A stretch of 7,385 bases of DNA from Candidatus Dormiibacterota bacterium. Its GTDB lineage: Bacteria; Chloroflexota; Dormibacteria; Aeolococcales; Aeolococcaceae. Under the pieces are notes generated by a model. That model saw only the letters and a program-made list of their open reading frames with translations, ran no database searches and was not told where the DNA came from. Below, in pieces: positions 5,265 to 7,385 of this stretch. Position numbers and translations under genes: made by a program. The DNA lies in contig PLAX01000171.1 in the NCBI GenBank assembly GCA_003135255.1, forward strand, positions 10,971 to 18,355. The letters are read 5' to 3'. The stretch's first letter is position 1. Every line of letters starts with the position of its first letter.

Positions 5265-6236
5265 CTACGCCAGCTGCTTCTCCATTCCCGTGATCGTGGA
5301 CGTGCCGCAGACCGAGCCCGGCTGGTTGCCGGTGATCTCGCAGATGGCGGCGGTGAGGTAGTTGGCGTCGCCCAGGATCGCCTGGGCCTGGTACGTGGCG
5401 GAGCTGCTCAGGCTGGCGCCGATCTGCTGCCAGGTCAGCCCCTCGAGGAGCTCGGGGGCCTGTGTGACTGTCTGCCCGCTCACCTCGTAGTCGATGTTCG
5501 GGTCCCCGCTCGCGACCCACCGGCCGCCGAGATCGATGAAGGGCAATCCACCCGCCTGCGACGAGTAGGGGGCGATGTCGAAGCTGTTCAGGATTGCCTG
5601 CTCGGTCGCGGTCGGGGTCTGGAGGTCGTTCCCGTCCCTGTCCTTGACCTCCACCCCTTGGAAATCGACGTAGGAGCTGGAGTAGCTGGAGCCGTGGAAG
5701 GAGAAGCCGTCCGTGTTGGGGTAGACGTCGCTGCTGGAGGAGCTGGTGATGTGAAGGTTGCTGAAGCTGCCGAAACGGCTCAGAGCGACCACCAGGCCCC
5801 ACCGCTCAAATGCGCAGAAGGGACAGGAGTCCTCGCCGACCACCAGCACCTCGGGCTTGCCGCCGCTCCCGGTCAGCGCGGCGGTTGACGTCGGGAGCTT
5901 CTGGAGGGGGTCGGAGAGCCCGCCCGATCCCACCGTCGCGAGGGTGGAGGGGCTCACCCCGGTCACCTCGCTGACCACAGACTGGGGTGCCAGGGCGTCG
6001 GGGACGATTGTCGGGGCCGACGCGGCCAGGACGACGAACACCACCAGGATCACGACCACGACGGCGCAGACACCGCCGCCCCATGCCCACGGGCTCTGCC
6101 ACCAGGGCGTGCTGACCACCACCTTCTGGGCGCGGTGACGTGGCGAGGCCGGCGCCGGTGCCGGTGCCGGCCGGGACGTCCCGCCGCCGTGGGTTGCGGC
6201 CAGTTGCTGCCGCCGCTTCTTGGAGAGTCGGGCCAC
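5265..6236 (-). CDS. DUF929-like membrane-anchored thioredoxin-fold protein
   Basis: 323 residues from GTG 6234-6236, with GAGGT (6243-6247) six bases upstream. The N-terminus ARLSKKRRQQLAA is basic and cytoplasmic, followed by a Pro-Ala repeat (23-30), a Trp-rich turn and one membrane helix (about 53-73), so the rest is outside the cell. The outer domain has VLVVGEDSCPFCAFERWGLVVALSRFG, with the CPFC redox motif at 138-141. It goes on to SNLHITSSSSSDVYPNTDGFSFHGSSYSSSYVDFQGVE and the cis-Pro candidate GGLPFIDLGG (229-238). A second cysteine pair (C299, C310) sits near the C-terminus (AICEITG ... GSVCGT) and may form a structural disulfide. DUF929 proteins have this exact order, and a role in thiol-disulfide exchange is inferred from the fold and CxxC. 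Its neighbour downstream is MsrB, consistent with redox upkeep of proteins. The frame open to 6422 is not the real start. Confidence 0.85.
   Translation of the reverse strand: MARLSKKRRQQLAATHGGGTSRPAPAPAPASPRHRAQKVVVSTPWWQSPWAWGGGVCAVVVVILVVFVVLAASAPTIVPDALAPQSVVSEVTGVSPSTLATVGSGGLSDPLQKLPTSTAALTGSGGKPEVLVVGEDSCPFCAFERWGLVVALSRFGSFSNLHITSSSSSDVYPNTDGFSFHGSSYSSSYVDFQGVEVKDRDGNDLQTPTATEQAILNSFDIAPYSSQAGGLPFIDLGGRWVASGDPNIDYEVSGQTVTQAPELLEGLTWQQIGASLSSSATYQAQAILGDANYLTAAICEITGNQPGSVCGTSTITGMEKQLA
6147..6170. repeat. Four copies of a 6-bp tandem repeat coding for Pro-Ala in the DUF929-like linker
   Basis: Four hexamers of the form GCCGGY run in tandem and encode residues 23-30 as (Pro-Ala)4 just before the membrane helix. 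Changes in copy number would lengthen or shorten a flexible cytoplasmic linker without shifting the frame. Confidence 0.6.
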
Positions 6237-6242
6237 GCTGCT

Positions 6243-6247
6243 ACCTC
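6243..6247 (-). promoter_or_regulatory. Ribosome-binding site of the DUF929-like gene (GAGGT)
   Basis: GAGGT lies six bases before GTG 6236 on the minus strand. With the KKRR-type N-terminus typical of these anchored proteins, it selects this GTG over upstream in-frame starts at up to 6422. Confidence 0.6.
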
Positions 6248-6409
6248 GCTGCACCCCGTCGCGGGTGCAGATGGACGGTGGGGCACGGCCGATTCGCGGC
6301 CGGCGGCTCGATCCTCCCGCCGCCCGGTCCCAGCGGCCAGGGTCGAAGGTCGGCAGGCGGTGAGGTCGTCGGGCACTCCCGCCGGCCTTGACCCCATTGC
6401 AACGCGAAT

Positions 6410-6435
6410 GTGACAGGGCCAATCGGCGGTGTCAC
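6410..6435. promoter_or_regulatory. Inverted repeat GTGACA-N14-TGTCAC in the divergent intergenic region
   Basis: The two 6-bp arms (6410-6415 and 6430-6435) are exact and their centres are 20 bp apart, about two helical turns, suited to a dimeric regulator. It sits in the ~330-bp gap (6237-6565) between the minus-strand DUF929-like gene and the plus-strand REC-GGDEF-like gene, so it could act on either. The rest of the gap shows only weak promoter-like pairs (TTGACC at 6388-6393 with no good -10) and GC-rich stems such as GGCGGC 6302-6307 with GCCGCC 6319-6324. No small gene is supported there. Confidence 0.35.
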
Positions 6436-6565
6436 TCCCTGCCGACGGCGCTCTTCCCGCCGCCCGCCAGTGCCCACCATTGGCTGGCGGCGCCTCCGCA
6501 CGCGGTTGCACGTGCCCGCCGGCGCCCAGCACCTCGCCGAGATCTCAGGGGTGGATCAAGGAACC

Positions 6566-7385
6566 ATGACCTGGAAGACCACATCCCGGGGCAGTGGGAG
6601 CGGTTTGATCGGCAAGCTGGCTCAGGCCAACATCGACGAGGTGGCGCCCGTCGATGATGAGGTGGTCGTGGTCCGGGACGATGACCCCGCCTCCGCGCCG
6701 ATCCGCCAGCGGCTGACCGCGGGCACCCTGCTCCGCGTCCGGGAGGTGACCCGCGCCGAGGACCTGGTCGCTCTGACCGCGTCGGGAAGGACCCGGGCGG
6801 TCGTCCTCTGCCGGAGCGGGCTCTCGCTGCTGGCCCTGCACGACGCCGTCGCCGTCGTGCGGCTGGCCTGTCCGGACGCCGCCCTGATGGTCCTCGACGA
6901 CCAGGCGGGGGAGGCACGCGAAGAGGTGGCCGCCCACGCCGGTGCCGACGGGATCATCAACCTCGCCCAGGACTGGAAGTCGGCCGGAGAGGCTGTGCTC
7001 GCCGCTGCCGACCAGCGGGCTCGGGCTCGCGCAGTCGGCGACGCTATCGCCGTCCAGAGCGAGGCAGACCTTCTCGGGCTGCTGGAAGAGGAGTGGCCGC
7101 TGTCTGTCCTCGTGCTCGCCATCAACAACCTGGAGACGCTCGCCAGCCGCTACGCCCACGGTGACGTGGACGCGCTGATGCTCGCGCTCGCCATCCGGCT
7201 CCGGCCGGTGCTCCGGCCGAGCGACACCATGGCCCGGACCGCGGACCGCAGCCTCGTGATCGCCCGCCGGGACGGCGACGAGCTGGCCATCGCGGCGCTC
7301 GCCGACCGCCTGCTCCGTGCCTGCCGCGAGCCGCTCGTCGTCACCGAGGAGAGCGTGCCGGTGACGATCGCCATCGGCATCGCCG
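6566..7385 (+). CDS. Receiver-like plus degenerate GGDEF-like signalling protein, open at right edge
   Basis: Open from ATG 6566 to the window end: 273 codons, no stop. AAGGA lies at 6558-6562, three bases before the ATG, which is close; GTG 6551 in the same frame is an alternative. Residues 31-150 look like a response-regulator receiver fold (EVVVVRDDDPA, then RAVVLCRSG, then AALMVLDD, then HAGADGIINLAQDW). The phosphoacceptor Asp position is Cys82/Arg83 and the conserved Lys is not evident, so it should not be phosphorylated normally. Residues 172-273 follow a GGDEF domain in order (WPLSVLVLAINNLETLASRYAHGD, then LRPSDTMART, then REPLVVTEESVPVTIAIGIA). GGDEF itself aligns with ADRSL (226-230), and the metal-binding Asp/Asn region is altered. 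It is therefore unlikely to make cyclic di-GMP. An EAL or other output domain could follow beyond the edge. No membrane helix or signal peptide is seen. Confidence 0.7.
   Translation, partial: MTWKTTSRGSGSGLIGKLAQANIDEVAPVDDEVVVVRDDDPASAPIRQRLTAGTLLRVREVTRAEDLVALTASGRTRAVVLCRSGLSLLALHDAVAVVRLACPDAALMVLDDQAGEAREEVAAHAGADGIINLAQDWKSAGEAVLAAADQRARARAVGDAIAVQSEADLLGLLEEEWPLSVLVLAINNLETLASRYAHGDVDALMLALAIRLRPVLRPSDTMARTADRSLVIARRDGDELAIAALADRLLRACREPLVVTEESVPVTIAIGIA

Noticed and set aside
4103..5361. Plus-strand frames opposite GNAT and MsrB
   Set aside because: The minus strand carries unmistakable MsrB and GNAT motifs; the plus frames have none.
5194..5802. 200-residue N-terminal extension of MsrB
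   Set aside because: The added sequence is an out-of-frame reading of the DUF929-like gene, and a good ribosome site fixes the start at 5193.
6508..6515. GCACGTGC palindrome and nearby GAGATCTC (6539-6546)
   Set aside because: Short self-complementary words of this length are expected by chance and have no paired promoter element.
6388..6657. 89-codon plus-strand frame in the divergent gap
   Set aside because: Arg-rich without ribosome site or family resemblance, and it overlaps the better supported REC-GGDEF-like start in another frame.

Overview
The window is 7,385 bases of very GC-rich bacterial DNA. GTG starts, start/stop overlaps and GC-rich hairpins without U-tracts are common. The protein types (DUF929-like membrane thioredoxin-fold protein, YkcA/B-type glycosyltransferase C-terminus, DUF58 protein) point to a high-GC Gram-positive-type lineage such as Actinomycetota or Chloroflexota/Dormibacterota. 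The sequence alone does not settle which. No tRNA, rRNA, CRISPR array, transposase or phage gene was found.

Layout. (1) 1-1252 is a mosaic of three incomplete genes: the C-terminal part of a membrane glycosyltransferase (minus strand), a DUF58 protein lacking both ends (plus) and the C-terminal end of a small membrane protein (plus). They are joined at two abrupt junctions (about 245 and 968), with a one-base frameshift in a C-run between them. This is either a decayed or deleted locus or a collapsed or chimeric assembly. (2) 1268-1309 holds a perfect 11-bp hairpin between convergent genes, a likely bidirectional terminator. (3) 1312-3895 (minus) is a tight three-gene operon: an XRE-type repressor, then two multi-pass membrane proteins that look like paralogues. 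Both carry a cytoplasmic DERQ motif and a secreted four-cysteine domain. Each gene starts inside the stop codon of the one before (GTGA). A perfect inverted repeat lies inside the predicted promoter of the regulator, whose mRNA may be leaderless. (4) 4211-6236 (minus) carries a DUF929-like membrane-anchored thiol-disulfide protein, a type B methionine sulfoxide reductase (MsrB) and a GNAT acetyltransferase; MsrB and GNAT overlap by GTGA. (5) 6566 to the right edge (plus, incomplete) encodes a protein with a receiver-like domain without its phosphoacceptor Asp, followed by a GGDEF-like domain without the GGDEF signature.

How the parts work together. The best candidate for an undescribed system is the XRE plus paired four-Cys membrane-protein operon. 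The layout suggests an autoregulated envelope-sensing or envelope-protecting module in which the two membrane proteins act as a pair. The neighbouring DUF929-MsrB-GNAT cluster looks like a thiol/methionine redox-repair group. The degenerate REC-GGDEF protein is probably a signalling protein that binds rather than makes cyclic di-GMP, or that works purely by protein contacts.
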